Shown here: positions 11,341-24,073 of the stretch, one piece after another | How the letters are laid out: every line of letters starts with the position of its first letter | How positions within the stretch are numbered: the stretch's first letter is position 1 | NCBI GenBank assembly: GCA_030848705.1 | Contig: CM061245.1 | Location: 59,546,006 to 59,610,005 of the forward strand | Direction of reading: 5' to 3' | DNA length: 64,000 nucleotides | Origin: Heracleum sosnowskyi | Lineage: Eukaryota; Streptophyta; Magnoliopsida; Apiales; Apiaceae | Made by a program: the position numbers and the translations under genes | Notes under the pieces: generated by a model | Told to the model about the DNA's origin: nothing | The model's database searches: none | What the model saw: only the letters and a program-made list of their open reading frames with translations

Positions 11341-14300
11341 ATGGCTGGAGAATTTATTATTACCAAGACTAATCATGTCTCGTTCCAAAACTTGCAATCC
11401 ATAACGAACTTACAGTTTCGTGCATGGGCAGAGTTTTTGAACACACGTTCATTAGTGGCATACGCTGTGAGTACTCCCGTGGTCCTTTGTATTGATCAAT
11501 TGACTGCGTTGTACACATCCGCCACGGATACAAGTGAGAATAATATAAGATCCTTCAGTTTTGTTGTGCCAGGGGGCTGAACAATAAGGGTGACGGAACA
11601 TGACTTTAACAGAGTACTTCATTTTCCTACAGAAAACCTTGTTCCTGATCCCACGACTGAGGAGATACATGCTTTCTTCACTCTCATTAGAAGTCAACAA
11701 CCTAACTTCTTTGTGGGAGAGTTCCTTAAGCATTACTTGCCAAAAGCATGGAACTTTTTCTTTCATACCCTAATCCATGTTTTTACTGCCAAGCTTACAA
11801 ATCTGCATGGTATTCCCTTATTCCTTCAAAAGATAGGGTTTGCCATTGCCCACAATAGGCATATTAACATTGGACGGTTACTGATTGATCAAGTAATCAT
11901 ATGCATGGGACCACTGGATGAAAGAACAGGCATAAATGAAGATGTGCTCTGTTTCTATCCTAGGTTCCTACAGCTAATTCTCAATGATATCTTAACAGAT
12001 AATGAACGGGAGATCTTTGAAGGTGAAGCCAACCAGGAGTGCATGAGAATGAAGAGCAATGCCATAACCGCTCTCATTAGGAAGAACAACTATCTTCCAG
12101 GGGTACCCACTGTTCTCACTGAATATCTAAGAACGGTGCCCCTACCACTTCTACCCCCAGGGGAACAGGTAAATCAAGGTAATATTCCACAACCTGAACC
12201 TGTAATGGCACCTGAACCAATGGATGTTGATCCAAAGCCCTTAGTGGCCATTCTTGACCAGGAGGTTGCAAACCCACAACCTCTAACCACGGTCGAAGAG
12301 CCTTTGGAAGAGCCAAATGAAAACATGAACGAACCTCCTTCCCCTACTATACCCATTAAAGAACCATCCATGAGTGTAGAGGGAGATAGTGCCAAAGCAG
12401 CACCACATAAGGAGATACACCCTTCCACAGCAGCTCTGCCTTCCTCTAAAAGGAGAAGAACAGAAATTGAGGCAACTGCTGATACTTCATTTCTTTCATC
12501 CAAAGCGCCCTTTACTGATTTTTCTGATGCTGACTGGGCTACGCTAACGAAAGCAATATCTGAACCAATAGCTCAATCAAGTAAGGAAGAATTGACGGAA
12601 GCAACTGGTGTTCCGACCATATTACGGTCAGGTTCACTGGTTGAAGGTTCTAAGAACCAAGGGTCTTCACAGACGTCGAGAGAAGGCTTTGACCTAAATG
12701 CACAATCTAAAAGGTCATTGTCTACCTCCCCAGATGGAACATATCTGGATCCTGCGGGTAAAGGGTCTGACGTAGGTGCAGATCGGCAACTCGTTGACAG
12801 TGAATCAATTACTATTGAGGAGTCAACTGAGGTGAAGTCTTTATAGACTCAGGGGGAAGATTCGGGATCTCTGCTGTTAAAAGAGCCTGTTTCTAACCCC
12901 CTAGAGATTCAAACTCTAGATCCTTTAAAGGATATATCATCTAAGGATGATCAGCAACTTGGTTTATCCAAGGACGGGGACTTGCGAAGCCCCATTGCAC
13001 CACCGGTGACCTCCTTAAGGACGGCTACGGTGATCTCTTCTGCAGGTACAATCAGCACAAAGGATTTGAGTGAAACAAAAACACTTACACCTGGCCTGAG
13101 TGGGAAAGGAAAAATGATTCAAACACCGACAGAAACGTTGAGTGTACACCCAGAGCCAAATGTGAGGAGTGACACCCTAAACCTACCTAATATTGATGAT
13201 CTGCTGTTACCAACAGAAAGAGAGCTACAAGTTCAATCTTCCCTCAAGGAGATGACAGTTCGAGACAAAGAAGGAAATCCACTTTTCAAGGTTCCACTGC
13301 GACCTTCCTTTGACCAAGGGATCTCCTCCAGTCAAGACAATGTTTCTTTAAAGTCTATTCAAGAGAAAGTTGACTTGGCTGCAGCTGATTCCAGAAGAAC
13401 ATTCAGGGTCATTGGCAGTGCATCTGGCACTATAACAGGTACGAAGCAGGCAGTGGACTCCTTAAAGAAGGAAGCTATAGAAGAACTAGTCGAGCTGAGG
13501 ATGGACGTCAGGGAACTTAAAGATGGATTCATGAATGAAGTAACTGCACTGTCTCAAGGACATGAAGCTTTGAAAGAAGACGTTCTGGTTATCCGGGATG
13601 GTCAAGCGCGGGTAAAAGATGCAATGAATACCCTTTCACGAGTGGAGTCTAAGCTAAACAAGAGGCTAGATCACATGGAAAAGACTACCAACTCAAGATT
13701 GGAGAACATTGACCTGTCGCTAGCTTCTATAAATGAGTTTAATAAGCAGCTTATGGATTTCTTGGAGAATCAAGGTGACGGAGTAGAGTCTATTTGGAGT
13801 ATGCTGAAGAACCAACAATCTAGACAACCTGGTCCTTCAAATCAGCAACCTGATCCTTCTACTACCTTTTATGCTGAGGATGCTTTTATTGAGGATTCCT
13901 CAACTAAGGGGGAGAAAGTTGGAGAAGGGGAGAAAGAGAAGCCTAAGGATGGATGGGGAGTTTGGGAGACAGTTGAAGCTATTCCAATCAGACAGTACTG
14001 GATTGAGGAGCTTGTAGAGGAAGACAAGGAAAGTGAAGAGGAATTTGAGGTCATGCATGAGCAACCTAATCAAGAGGAGCATGAGCCATATTATCCAGAG
14101 CCCGTTGAACATCCAATTTGGGAGGATATTATGGAAGAAGAAGCAAATTCTCTATCACCTGAAGAAGAAGCTGCCTTGGAAGCAATAAGAGCTCAGAGAG
14201 CTGCAATAGATGCCAGGCAAGCTGAGAAGGAGAAACATCAAGCAATTCTGAGAAGTGAAAAGCTAAAGAGAATGAAGGTGTATAATGAAGTGAGGAAGAA

Positions 14301-15147
14301 GAAGATGATAGATCTGGCAAAGAAAGATGGTACTGAATGGGAAATGGCTTATAAAACCTTTTGCGGAGTTGAAGACGGATTAGAAGTCAACGACAATGCT
14401 GAGGTGGAAGTTATTATTCAGGACATCAGAAGTGCTAATCTTGAAGATCAGACTTACTTTAAAGCACTGAGAAGCTCTATAATCTGTCTGAATGCTGGGG
14501 TTAAAGCAAATGGTGCCTGGAGCTTATTAATCAGTTTTCTGGAGAAAGGTACATTTGTGATTTCCACTAAGTTTTTAGAACAGAGGACATATACAGAATT
14601 GCAAGCTATACTCATCAAGATCCAAAGAACTACAAGGCTAAATGAACTGCTCCGTGAGCACGTTAAGGAGATCGTGATGAAAGTCAGTCCAGAGATTACT
14701 GAAGATCCTCCAATGGTGAGATTCATGACGAATGACTTGTTCAGAATCTGCTATTTGGCTGAGGACAAACTGAGAGACTACCCAAGCAACTATCTAATCT
14801 CAGTTGAGAAGTATCTTAGATCCACTGGATTCTCATCAACGGAGAAGGACAAAGCAGCAAACACTCTTAGAAGATTTCTAATGGAGAATGTTCCTTACTA
14901 TAGGAAAAGAGTGGAAAGAGGATTGGAAGTGCATACCAGACTGCCAAACATGCCAAAGCTAAACAAGAAAGATGTTAACATTGCATGGTTATGGGCTGGA
15001 GTGGGTCAAGAGGTTGAATATATTGGAAGACACATCCAAGGAGCAATCCTTAAACCTGGAGAACCACTGCACTATCTATCTGTGATTGATTATCAAGCTG
15101 CTAACTCCGATCCAATGATTGAAGAAGGTGAGATTGGAATGGACTGA
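11341..15147 (+). pseudogene. Element A env-like ORF (SIRE-type extra ORF), two stops
   Basis: One reading frame of 1,269 codons from ATG at 11341, broken only by TGA at 11578-11580 and TAG at 12844-12846. The first ~230 residues form a helical, hydrophobic-patterned domain (FLKHYLPKAWNFFFH, GRLLIDQVIICMG) like that found in plant SIRE-type extra ORFs. A Pro/Glu/Ser-rich low-complexity middle follows, with a basic SSKRRRTEIE patch near residue 370 that could be a nuclear signal. Next come a long predicted coiled coil (LVELRMDVRELKDGF to LNKRLDHMEK), acidic runs, and a C-terminal globular part ending MIEEGEIGMD. No signal peptide or clear membrane anchor is visible, so 'env-like' is only a positional name. 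The tag EDSSTKGEK also occurs in fragment E. Confidence 0.78.
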
Positions 15148-15380
15148 AGATTGAAGCAAAGAACAAAAGAACTATCAGCTCAGACTAGAGGAGCAACTTC
15201 ATTGTATAAAGTTTAATTGTTTTTTGATTTATGAAATCTGGAAATGTATATATATCTGATCCAGAATGCATTAATATTATTACGCTGTCTTACTTTAAGT
15301 AGTTTAATGTTTCCTTAGTTAGTTGAGTTATCCTCGAAGTATTTGCTTGTCGAACTCTATCCAATCAAATAGGGGGAGAT
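15148..15380 (+). other. Element A 3' UTR and polypurine tract
   Basis: Short non-coding stretch after the env-like stop. It ends with AGGGGGAGAT at 15371-15380, the plus-strand primer tract directly before the LTR start TGTAAAGCA. Confidence 0.75.
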
Positions 15381-16489
15381 TGTAAAGCATAATGTAACAT
15401 AAGATGTAAAAGAGATAACTACAACTCAACAAAGGACAAGACAGACAATAATATTAACAGAAGCACAGGAATCCAGAATCAACGAAGAAAAGGTAAACTC
15501 AAAAAATCAAAATACGTTATGTATTATTGAAGTCCGTAAACAGGTCACGGAAAGAAGTTCATGAAAATGTTCAAGCCTCAGTGACATCAAAAGAAACAAG
15601 ACTTTCAAGACGACAGAAGTATGTGAATGATTTAGGGTTAAGTACCACGGGATTCCAGTGATGAAGCAACCAGAAAGACAAAGGACTTATCAGCAGCACT
15701 GAATTGAAGACATAAAAGAAGAATTGATCAAGTGTTATTCATCTGTGAACCAGACCAGTTGCACGAGTTGACGGCACTAAAAAGATCAGATTGTTTTATC
15801 GTCTCAGAAGAAATTGATACAGTCAATTACTTATACACCAAGGAGCTCAGGATTTCTTAAATAAATCAAAGTCTAAAGGAAAGGGTTCGATGGTTTTTGA
15901 TTAAGAAAAACCATCGAATGAGATAAAAAGAAATCATTAGAAAACTATTAAGAGTTAATGTTTCATTCGATAGTTTTCATTTAAAAACCATCGAATGGAA
16001 TATTAACTTTTACATTCGATAGTTTTTCTAATATGGAGCACGTGAAAAGTAATACTTGTTTTTCCAGTTGATGAAGATCCAACGGCCAGGATTGATTCTT
16101 CAAGAATGGTTCGATGGTTTTTCAATTGAAGACTGCAGTTAATACAGAGTGAGGAAAGTGTCTTCTTCAGTTAAGGATTTCAACACAGAGACATTACTGA
16201 GAGAGAGAAGAGCCGGAGAAAATTATCAGAGAAATTAATAGTGCTCAGAACTTGATCATTGTTTTGTATTTGTGTAACCTTAAACTCATTGACGCTAATC
16301 TACGGATTAGAAATTGTAGCACCCCTCGAGGTTTATATTTATAAAAAGATATATTCCCCGAAACTTGATTTGGTTTGGTGTGTTTGATTTCGTTATAGAA
16401 CTGAAAGATTAATCCGCGAACGAAATTAAATTATTAGTGAGTATCGTATTCAACCCCCCCCCCCCTTCTACGATACTTTGGACCTAACA
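15381..16489 (+). repeat. 3' LTR of element A
   Basis: A 1,109-bp LTR from TGTAAAGCATAATG to GGACCTAACA. It holds six copies of the A motif between 15886 and 16125. Some are paired: TTCGATGGTTTTT and AAAAACCATCGAA at 15886-15918 can form a 13-bp hairpin, and 15964-15997 forms a near-perfect 14-bp stem. No strong TATA box is obvious. The terminal C-rich hairpin is at 16440-16477. Right flank AGCAA; the left flank is outside the window. Confidence 0.82.
16440..16477 (+). promoter_or_regulatory. LTR-terminal C-loop hairpin (A)
   Basis: Left arm AGTATCGTA pairs perfectly with right arm TACGATACT (9 bp) around a loop TTCAAC(n)TTC. It lies 12 nt before the LTR end, so in genomic RNA it would lie just upstream of the tRNA primer site. 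Confidence 0.65.
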
Positions 16490-18341
16490 AGCAACATCAT
16501 TCTACTACAAGTTCAGAGTCAACACAATCATCAGGACAGAATTCTTCAGATACTGATTCAAGTGATGATCTTGATAACTTATCAGGAGGAAATAACAATA
16601 ATTCAGGGGGAGCTTCAAGACAAGCAAGTTCTTCAAATCAAGATAACACCAATCCAGGGAGAGCATCTACTTCAAGAAACAATTTAACACCAGCAAGGAA
16701 ATGGACTGCAAGTCATACTCCTGATTTGATCATTGGGGATCCTGATGCAGGTGTTCAAACAAGAAGTGCAACTCAGAATGAATGTCTATACAATAACTTT
16801 CTATCCAAGGAGGAGCCAAAGAAAGTTGAAGATGCACTTAAAGATGCTGATTGGGTTACTGCAATGCAAGAGGAACTGAATGAATTTGAAAGAAATGAAG
16901 TCTGGAAACTGGTACCAAGACCAAAGAATAGATCAATTGTTGGTACAAAGTGGATTTTCAAGAACAAGACTGATTCTGATGGAGTAATAATCAGAAACAA
17001 AGCAAGACTAGTTGCAAAGGGGTATTCTCAACAAGAGGGAATTGATTATGATGAAACTTTTGCTCCTGTTGCAAGACTAGAAGCCATCATGATATTTCTT
17101 GCTTATGCAGCACATAAGAAATTCAAGGTTTTCCAGATGGATGTTAAAAGTGCTTTCTTAAATGGAGAACTGGAGGAAGAAGTCTATGTTGAGCAAACTC
17201 CTGGTTTCATTGATCCTAACTATCCAGATCATGTCTACAGATTGGATAAGGCACTTTATGGACTAAAGCAAGCTCCAAGAGCATGGTATGAAACTTTAGC
17301 TCTATTCTTACTGGAAAGTGGATTCAAAAGAGGTGCTATTGATAAAACTCTATTTTATTTGAATCATGGTAAGGACTTGTTGTTAGTTCAGATTTATGTT
17401 GATGATATCATTTTTGGGTCAACAAACAATAAGCTTTGTGAAAAGTTTTCCAAGCTTATGCAGTCAAGATATCAAATGAGCATGATGGGAGAAATGAGTT
17501 ACTTTCTTGGTCTTCAAGTTAAACAGACTGATGAAGGGATTTTTATCAATCAGTCTAAATATACAAGGAATTTATTGACAAGGTTTAACATGCAAGATAG
17601 TTCTCCTGCTACAACTCCCATAGCTACAGCTACCAAACTTGATCCTGATCAAGGTGCTGAGGTAGATGTAACTCACTACAGAGGAATGATTGGCTCTTTA
17701 TTGTATCTCCTGCAAGTCGACCAGATATCATGTTTGCAACCTGTCTGTGTGCAAGATTTCAAGCAAAACCTAGAGAACCCCATCTGATTGCAGTCAAAAG
17801 AATTTTCAGATATCTCAAAGGCACTTCTTCACTTGGCCTTTGGTATGCAAGGGAATCAGATTTTGGGTTGTGTGGTTATTCAGATGCTGATTTTGCAGGA
17901 TGCAAAATAGACAGGAAAAGTACTTCAGGAAGCTGTCAGTTTTTGGGTGGAAGACTAGTTTCATGGTTCAGTAAAAAGCAAAAATCCATTTCCACTTCAA
18001 CTGCAGAAGCTGAGTACATTGCTGCAGGAAGTTGTTGTGCTCAGATAATGTGGATGAGAAATCAGTTGTTCGATTATGGCCTGTCATACTCAAAAATCCC
18101 TATTTATTGTGATAACCAAAGTGCTATTGCAATGACAGGAAATCCAGTTCAACATTCTCTTACTAAACACATCAGTATTCGATATCACTTCATAAGAGAA
18201 CAAGTTCTGGAAGGAACAATTGAACTTCACTTTGTTCCTACTGATCAACAACTAGCTGATATATTCACCAAGCCACTACCTGAAGCTACTTTCAATAAAT
18301 TGGTGAATGAACTTGGAATGATGAACTTTGAGAATTTCTGA
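16490..18341 (+). pseudogene. Element B pol: hinge, RT and RNase H with 1-bp deletion
   Basis: The frame is open from the A insertion point through a Ser/Asn-rich hinge and PARKWT into RT: WKLVPRPKNRSIVGTKW, ARLVAKGYSQQEGIDYDETFAPVARLEA, MDVKSAFLNGELEEEVY, LYGLKQAPRAW and the YVDDI active site near 17396-17410. At about 17709 one base is missing in the codons for SLLYLTASRPD, moving the rest of RNase H into another frame (17730-18341). RNase H keeps YSDADFAGC, TAEAEYIAAGSC and CDNQSAIA. It ends ADIFTKPLPE and LGMMNFENF. Hinge codons start directly after the LTR of A. Confidence 0.87.
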
Positions 18342-19684
18342 GGAAAGCTACAGAGAGGAAATCCTGATAACTGTCAAATCCTGATGGTTATTCAGAAAGG
18401 TATGTTTTCTTTGATCAAATCCTGATAGGATGAAATCCTGACAGGAAGTCAACTGGTCAAATCCTGATGCTCATATTCTGAAGCTGGTATGAAAACCAGA
18501 GGTTCTATGCTAATTTGTCATCAACACTTCTGGTAAACTCTGGAAAATAAGATTTTTACTTAGTCTTTGATTAAGTTTTCAGTCTTAATTCTCAATTTCA
18601 ATTATATTTTTATCAGAGTTTTCTATTCATCATTTTATATGTCAAATATCAGTGTTACTAACAAATTGTGCAGGAAAAGTAAGAAGGACAAGAACAATTG
18701 AGCAAATTGATAGTTTTCATTAAATCTTGAAGATTCTTTACAAATGAAAATGGAAATTACATATTCTTTTCCTAGTCTACTTTTCTACTCAGGAACACGT
18801 GCCCTTCAAATAAGCATGAACGCTCCTGAGCAGCTTCACAGTCCATCAGGATTGGAAGATCTCTTGTTCCATCCTTAAAGGACAAGGAGGGGAGCAGATG
18901 CACTTGAAGGTGGCTCGTCCCCATGATCACCGGGACTCTTCCAAGCCTCCAACTTGCAAGACCTGCGAGCATCCAAGATCTTCTTTTTCCTCCTCTCAAG
19001 CTCTCGTACGAGCTCTTCATCCTCATCCTCTTCATCATCCTCATCCTCTTCATAGATGAGGTTATCAAGCGGATTCCAGTCAGGATTGGCCTGCTGGAAA
19101 TTGTGCCAAAGCACATCGGCCATTGCGTTAACAAAGGCTTCGTGTTCCTGAGGGTCAGGAACTGGTTGAGGCTCTTCATCTTCTGCAATTTCTGCAAGCA
19201 CCTGATCCAACTCCTACCAGATTATTTCTAATTCATCGAGTTCTTGATCAGGTAAGTTGTTTTGTTGTTGGTTGGCATCCATTGAAAAACAAAGAAGGTG
19301 AAAGGTTTTATAAGTTTTTCTCTGGAGAGGGTTTGTGTTTTAATAGATATATGATGTTTATGCTTAACATTTCTATTTTATAGAGAATGTGTGTCAAGGA
19401 TGCAGGTCATTTTTGTTTATCGAGGCGACTGTTCAGTTTCTCATAATTACTTTGCCTCGGTAATTGGTAAGAATGGTTACATGGGTATTATGCTATTTGT
19501 TCTGTAATCATTTTTTAAAAAAAACAGCATTTATCCGGATTGTCAAAATAAATTTTGTTTTCATAAATAAATTTTTATTTTACTTCATATTAAAATTTTT
19601 GCGTTTTTCAATCCTGATAAGGCAAATGGTTTCATAGGAAATGCTTTTATTCCTGATGAGGTTAGGTTTTTCTTACATAGGAAA
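18342..19684 (+). other. Element B spacer between pol and env-like ORF
   Basis: Begins with a cluster of AATCCTGAT motifs (about five between 18360 and 18475), with two more near 19611 and 19650. The middle holds an antisense ORF (18875-19282). The rest (19360-19600) is AT-rich and I see no gene on the plus strand. Confidence 0.6.
18875..19282 (-). CDS. Antisense acidic ORF inside element B, function unknown
   Basis: On the minus strand an ATG at 19282 opens a frame of about 135 codons, interrupted by one TAG near residue 23. The product is rich in Asp and Glu: paired acidic clusters include AEDEEPQPVPDPQEHEAF and EEDEDDEEDEDEELVRELE, then a basic ERRKKKILDARR helix, then a Ser/Pro tail. No known domain is recognised. 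TATA-like TTATAAAAC and ATCTATTAAAAC lie about 25-70 bp upstream, followed by a C/T-rich leader, so an antisense transcript is conceivable. It could also be chance opening in a skewed sequence. Overlapping frames here are weaker. Confidence 0.35.
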
Positions 19685-22600
19685 ATGCCTACTCGTTATG
19701 GTTTAATTTCTAATGCTATGGGGCAAGGCCAATCACACCTTGTTCCTAACCCAAGCATTCATCCTAAACAGTCTAAACAGTCATCTGCCACCTCTAATGT
19801 CTCTCAAAAGACTTTAGTTGTAAAAGCAAAGAAGTCAGCTAGAACTGATGTGTCAGGAAGGCAATCAGGTTCAAAGGACTTTTCCTCTACACCTATCTCT
19901 AAAAAGAAGTTACAAGGGGGTGTACAAGGGGTCCTGGTGAAGAAAGCTGCAAAGAGAGGTGAGGCTGTTTCTGTTAAAAGAAAGTTAGTGCTCAGGGATG
20001 AGACTGACTCAGAGGATGATTTACCTATATCCTCTGTGATGAATGTGAATAAGGAAGTTGCTGATACTGCTACTGCAGTTGTGGTTCCATTGTCTACACC
20101 ACAGAAGAAAAGGAAGTTATCAAAAAGCAGGTATCATATTCCTTTAGAAAAGAAGCAGGATACTGATGTACAGGACACTTCTATTCTAAATGAGCAATCA
20201 GTTTCTACTGCTCAAGCAAATCCTGATGTTAGTATTCCTGATACTGCACCAAGTCAAGTGGTTAATATTTCAGACTCTCCAGCACAGGACTCTCCAACAA
20301 AAAGACATGTTGATATTTCATGGGAGAAGTATGGTGCTGCTGCTTCCAATCTTGGGATAAAACATCCAATGGAAAAGCTAAGGAAGGCAGAAGAGTTAGT
20401 CTATCAGAGACAGAAGAAACTGAAAGGATCAAGCCCACAAGAACCTGAACCTCAAAGTGGTTCAGCAGCTCTTTCTGATGATCCAGCCACACAAGAACCA
20501 CTCAATCAAAGTTTGAGTGAAGGCTTAGCTCGTGGAATGGTCCCACAAGAACCATTTTCTCAAAGGGAGAATGCAGACATTGACATTCCAGCTACACAAG
20601 AACCATCTTCTCAAAGTGAAGATGCAGGCCAAGCTACAGTTTCTGAGAAATTTCCTGACAATGCTCAAGGGATTTCTGGTGCAGATGAAGTTCAAAGATT
20701 GGTCGAGGACACTGTCAATGAGGGAAGCACACAAGAACCTTTGACTCAAAGTGTTGAAGAAGCTTCTGAACCTCAAGCTCCACAAGAACCATTGGTAGCA
20801 AATACTGATGCAAGCATATCAAATCCTGACGGTGTTCATCCTGACGCTAGTGGTGCTCCTGATGTTGAACCTATCCTGATACAGCCACTTCGTTCAAGAC
20901 CAATGGATCATCCTATCACAGATTCACAGGATAAAATGAAAGGTATAGCTATTCCTGATCCTGATGATACTCATAGTACTGATGATAATGACTCTGATGA
21001 TAGTGATGATGATGAGAATCGAAAAGAGAAGGAACAGCTTGCTACAACACTCAAAATTAGTTTTGGAACTACTTTTGGTTCATCAAGTACATATATGGCT
21101 GGCAAAGCTTCCACTGGGAAAGATCAGAGACAAGATTTTTCTATTCCTTCCTTTAATCCTGCTGAGGCACTTAGACAGAATGAATGGAACAATTCATGGC
21201 ACAGATCTGCTGAATCTGTAAGTTATTCTTCTGCTTTGGAACATGCCTATGATGCAGTGAAATCTATAGAGAATCAAGACTTGAAGAATCATCTGAAGGC
21301 TACAACTTTGTTATCCAAAAGTCTAAAAAGTGAGATTGATTCTATCAAGAACTCAACTGAGTTGGTGAGGAATGATATTTCTCAAAATTTTACAAAGGTG
21401 CCTACTGCTTTTCAGCTAAGGGTAGTAGAATCCCAAGTGAAATCTGTTATTTCTGAACAAACCTCTATCAACAGAAGGATTGATTCTCTGGATACCAAAG
21501 TAACTGACATTCAAGCCTCTCTTTCCTTAATTTTGAATTTATTGTCAAATCCTGATGTCAAAAGGGGGGAGAAGGTTAGTCAGACAAAATGCACACCTGA
21601 TCTAGTATTAAGGAATAATGATGATACTGGAGATGATGGTAGTGACAAAGTGATACAAGGAGAAACCTCTGATGCTGCTGTTATGAAGTCTACAATTCAA
21701 ACTTCACAAAGTCAAACAACGCAGTCAACTCATGTTTCTGATTCTGGAGTTAAGACAGTAAGAACGTTGGTGCAATCTCAGATCCTGACGGAAGAACAAA
21801 TCCTGACACATGGTCATGGACATATTCTTGCTACAATTCCTTAAGGTGATGAAGATGTGATTATTGATAATCCTGAAGATGCATCAAATTTATTCCAGAA
21901 GTTTTCTACAAAAGATGGCAGAATTGTTACTCTATATCACACTGATAAAAGAGTTCAACAATTATATGCAAGAAAAGCACTCTCTATAGCAAGTGAAGAA
22001 TATCCTGATCTCTCACATGAAGAATTCTTAAGACAACAAAAAGAAATGATGGAAAGCTTTAAGAACCCTGCTCCTGCTAGAGGTAGAGGAGGCAGAGGTA
22101 GGAGAGGAGCTAGAAGAAGTAGAAGAGGTTCTTCAACTCAAACAATATCTAGACAGACAAGGTCTCGAGGGTTAAGAATTGAAGAAATTCCTGAACCTAT
22201 TCAAACTCTAGTAGTTCCTGACAGATCTACTTTTGGTGATGATGGAAATATTGAAGAAGAACCTGAATTGAGAAGAAAATCAAGAAAATCAACTCTCTGC
22301 AATACAAATCAAATTGAAGAATCTAATCCTGATGTTGTTCCTGATAATATTCAAGATCCTGATGATTCTGAAATTCTGCAAGAGATTGACTTGATAATTT
22401 TATCTACTGTTGTTGATTCTCACAACAAGGAAGTAGATGAAGAAGAAGAAGCCAGAAGAAGTGAAATTACAAGATCAACAAATAGAGATTTCAATCTCTA
22501 TGTACAAAGGCTTAAACTCTCAAACAGAAGAGTGTGGAGGAACCCAAGCAGACAAGAATCTTCACTGGAAAGAAGCTATGCCTTTGAAAAGGAAAAGGAT

Positions 22601-23449
22601 AAGAAATGGAAACATATTAGCACATTAAGTTGTGATACACTTATCAATTTTCAGTCTGGAGGAATTATTACAAGCGCTTCAAGTGTTGTTGATTTATCTG
22701 AGATGGTTAGATCAAAAGCACTCTGGTTAAAGATGTTTTCAAATCTGAAGCAATTGACAAGTAATTCAAGAGGAGGTATTGGACACAGGGATGCTGAATA
22801 TCTGAATATGTCATATGTTGATCCTTACTCCTTAACTGAAATTGGAGGTACTTTAACTTCTGAAAACCTGAACAATTTACTAGCTGTTGATATAGTTATA
22901 GATTGTCATGATGGTTTTGACAAGAAAGAAAAACTTCTGTACTTCATGAAAGATGGTAGTGTGAAGATTTTATCTATTCAAGATCTGCTGATGAAAACTA
23001 CACAGGAACTGAAATATGTTCATTATCTTTTGAGATCGAATAATCAAATATGCAAAGAATGGAGTGACATGATTTTGTCAATAATAAGAAGAAGACTAGA
23101 TAGAAACAGTAATTTCAATGGTAATTATACTCCCATGTACTTAAATCAAAGAGGTCAGGATGTGGAAATGCAAAGGGGTACTGCTGTTAAAGAAGTAAAT
23201 TTTGGCATGACTCATCTTACTCTCAATCCGGATGGGAAGGAAATTACTTATCTTTTGCTTGAAGAGCATAGTCTTCAGAGAAACTCCATATTGAATCTCA
23301 GAGCAGCTATTTACCAGATTAATGAGGAAGATGAAGAACTCAGAAATCTTAAGGAAAGACTGATTCAAATTCTTGAAGAAAAAGAAAAAAAATTTGTTAT
23401 CCAACTTTTTGAAGATGAATTTGTTCTATCAAAGAATTTAAACAGATAA
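19685..23449 (+). pseudogene. Element B env-like ORF, one stop
   Basis: One frame of 1,254 codons from ATG at 19685, broken only by TAA at 21842-21844. It lacks the N-terminal helical domain seen at the start of the A and C ORFs, so the start may be internal or the domain lost. The first part is Lys/Ser-rich and low complexity with repeated QEP(L/S)xQS segments, an acidic run (DDNDSDDSDDDE) and coiled-coil-prone helices near residues 520-640. After the stop comes a strongly basic RG-rich patch (RGRGGRGRRGARRSRRG, about 22078-22128) typical of nucleic-acid-binding or nuclear proteins, then a globular C-terminal part ending VLSKNLNR. TCCTGA(T/C) motifs occur about 18 times, encoding NPD or IPD in one frame and ILT in another. 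Confidence 0.72.
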
Positions 23450-23540
23450 GTTGTTGCTGCAGATTCTGTACATTTTGTATATATGTTTTTGACATCATTG
23501 AATCTTAGGAATCTATACTTTATTTCACAAAGTATGAGAT

Positions 23541-23550
23541 TGGGGGAGAT
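23541..23550 (+). other. Polypurine tract of element B
   Basis: TGGGGGAGAT immediately before the LTR start TGTTAGTTCAG, equivalent in position to the tracts of elements A and C. Confidence 0.75.
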
Positions 23551-23843
23551 TGTTAGTTCAGAATTCAATGATCGTCAGGAGCTAGACTCAACTGATCAGG
23601 ATTGCTGACGTCATCAGGATTACATGGTCGTCAGGATTGAGATACATATCAGGACTGGGATCAGGATTGATCATCAGGACTGGAAGCTGATCAGGATTCC
23701 TACTTCGAGTTATATTTGGAGTCTAGTTAAACATGGAAGTTTATTCTGTCGGTTCCTGGTTTGTAGAATGTAGCTATCAATTATGGATAGGTTTCAATCT
23801 TTGTAATTGATTAGGACTTATCATTGATAGAGAAGCTGTGTAG

Positions 23844-23851
23844 TATATAAA
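23844..23851 (+). promoter_or_regulatory. TATA box of LTR B
   Basis: TATATAAA in GTAGTATATAAACACAG, about 140 bp downstream of the ATCAGGATT cluster. Confidence 0.6.
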
Positions 23852-24073
23852 CACAGTTTTGGTTTCGATTTATGTACAACACAGACGTGAACATAATCGA
23901 ATAGAAGCTCTTAAGAACATAGAATTTCTTGAGAGAGTTTTTGTAAGCTAGCAGCTCTCAAGAACATCAGAATTTCTTGAGAGAGTTTGTAACAGTTTTA
24001 TATCAGATTTAATAAAGCTGTTATCTTTCTTTCATATTTGTGATATATACATTAAGAAGTCGATTATCTTATA

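Larger units (their letters stand above)
8971..16489 (+). mobile_element. Copia (SIRE/Maximus-like) element A, right part
   Basis: Contains the end of pol, a 1.5-kb spacer, an env-like ORF, the purine tract AGGGGGAGAT and a 3' LTR. Pol followed by a long extra ORF is the SIRE/Maximus layout. Its pol is interrupted on the left by the Athila-like LTR, so its 5' LTR, gag and most of pol lie outside the window. Its 3' LTR abuts the integrase-RT hinge of element B, so A inserted into B. Confidence 0.82.

Noticed and set aside
18772..19197. Second minus-strand frame overlapping the antisense ORF of element B
   Set aside because: It overlaps the acidic ORF in another frame and reads the acidic repeat as Met/Lys/Arg-rich junk; it is probably a shadow.
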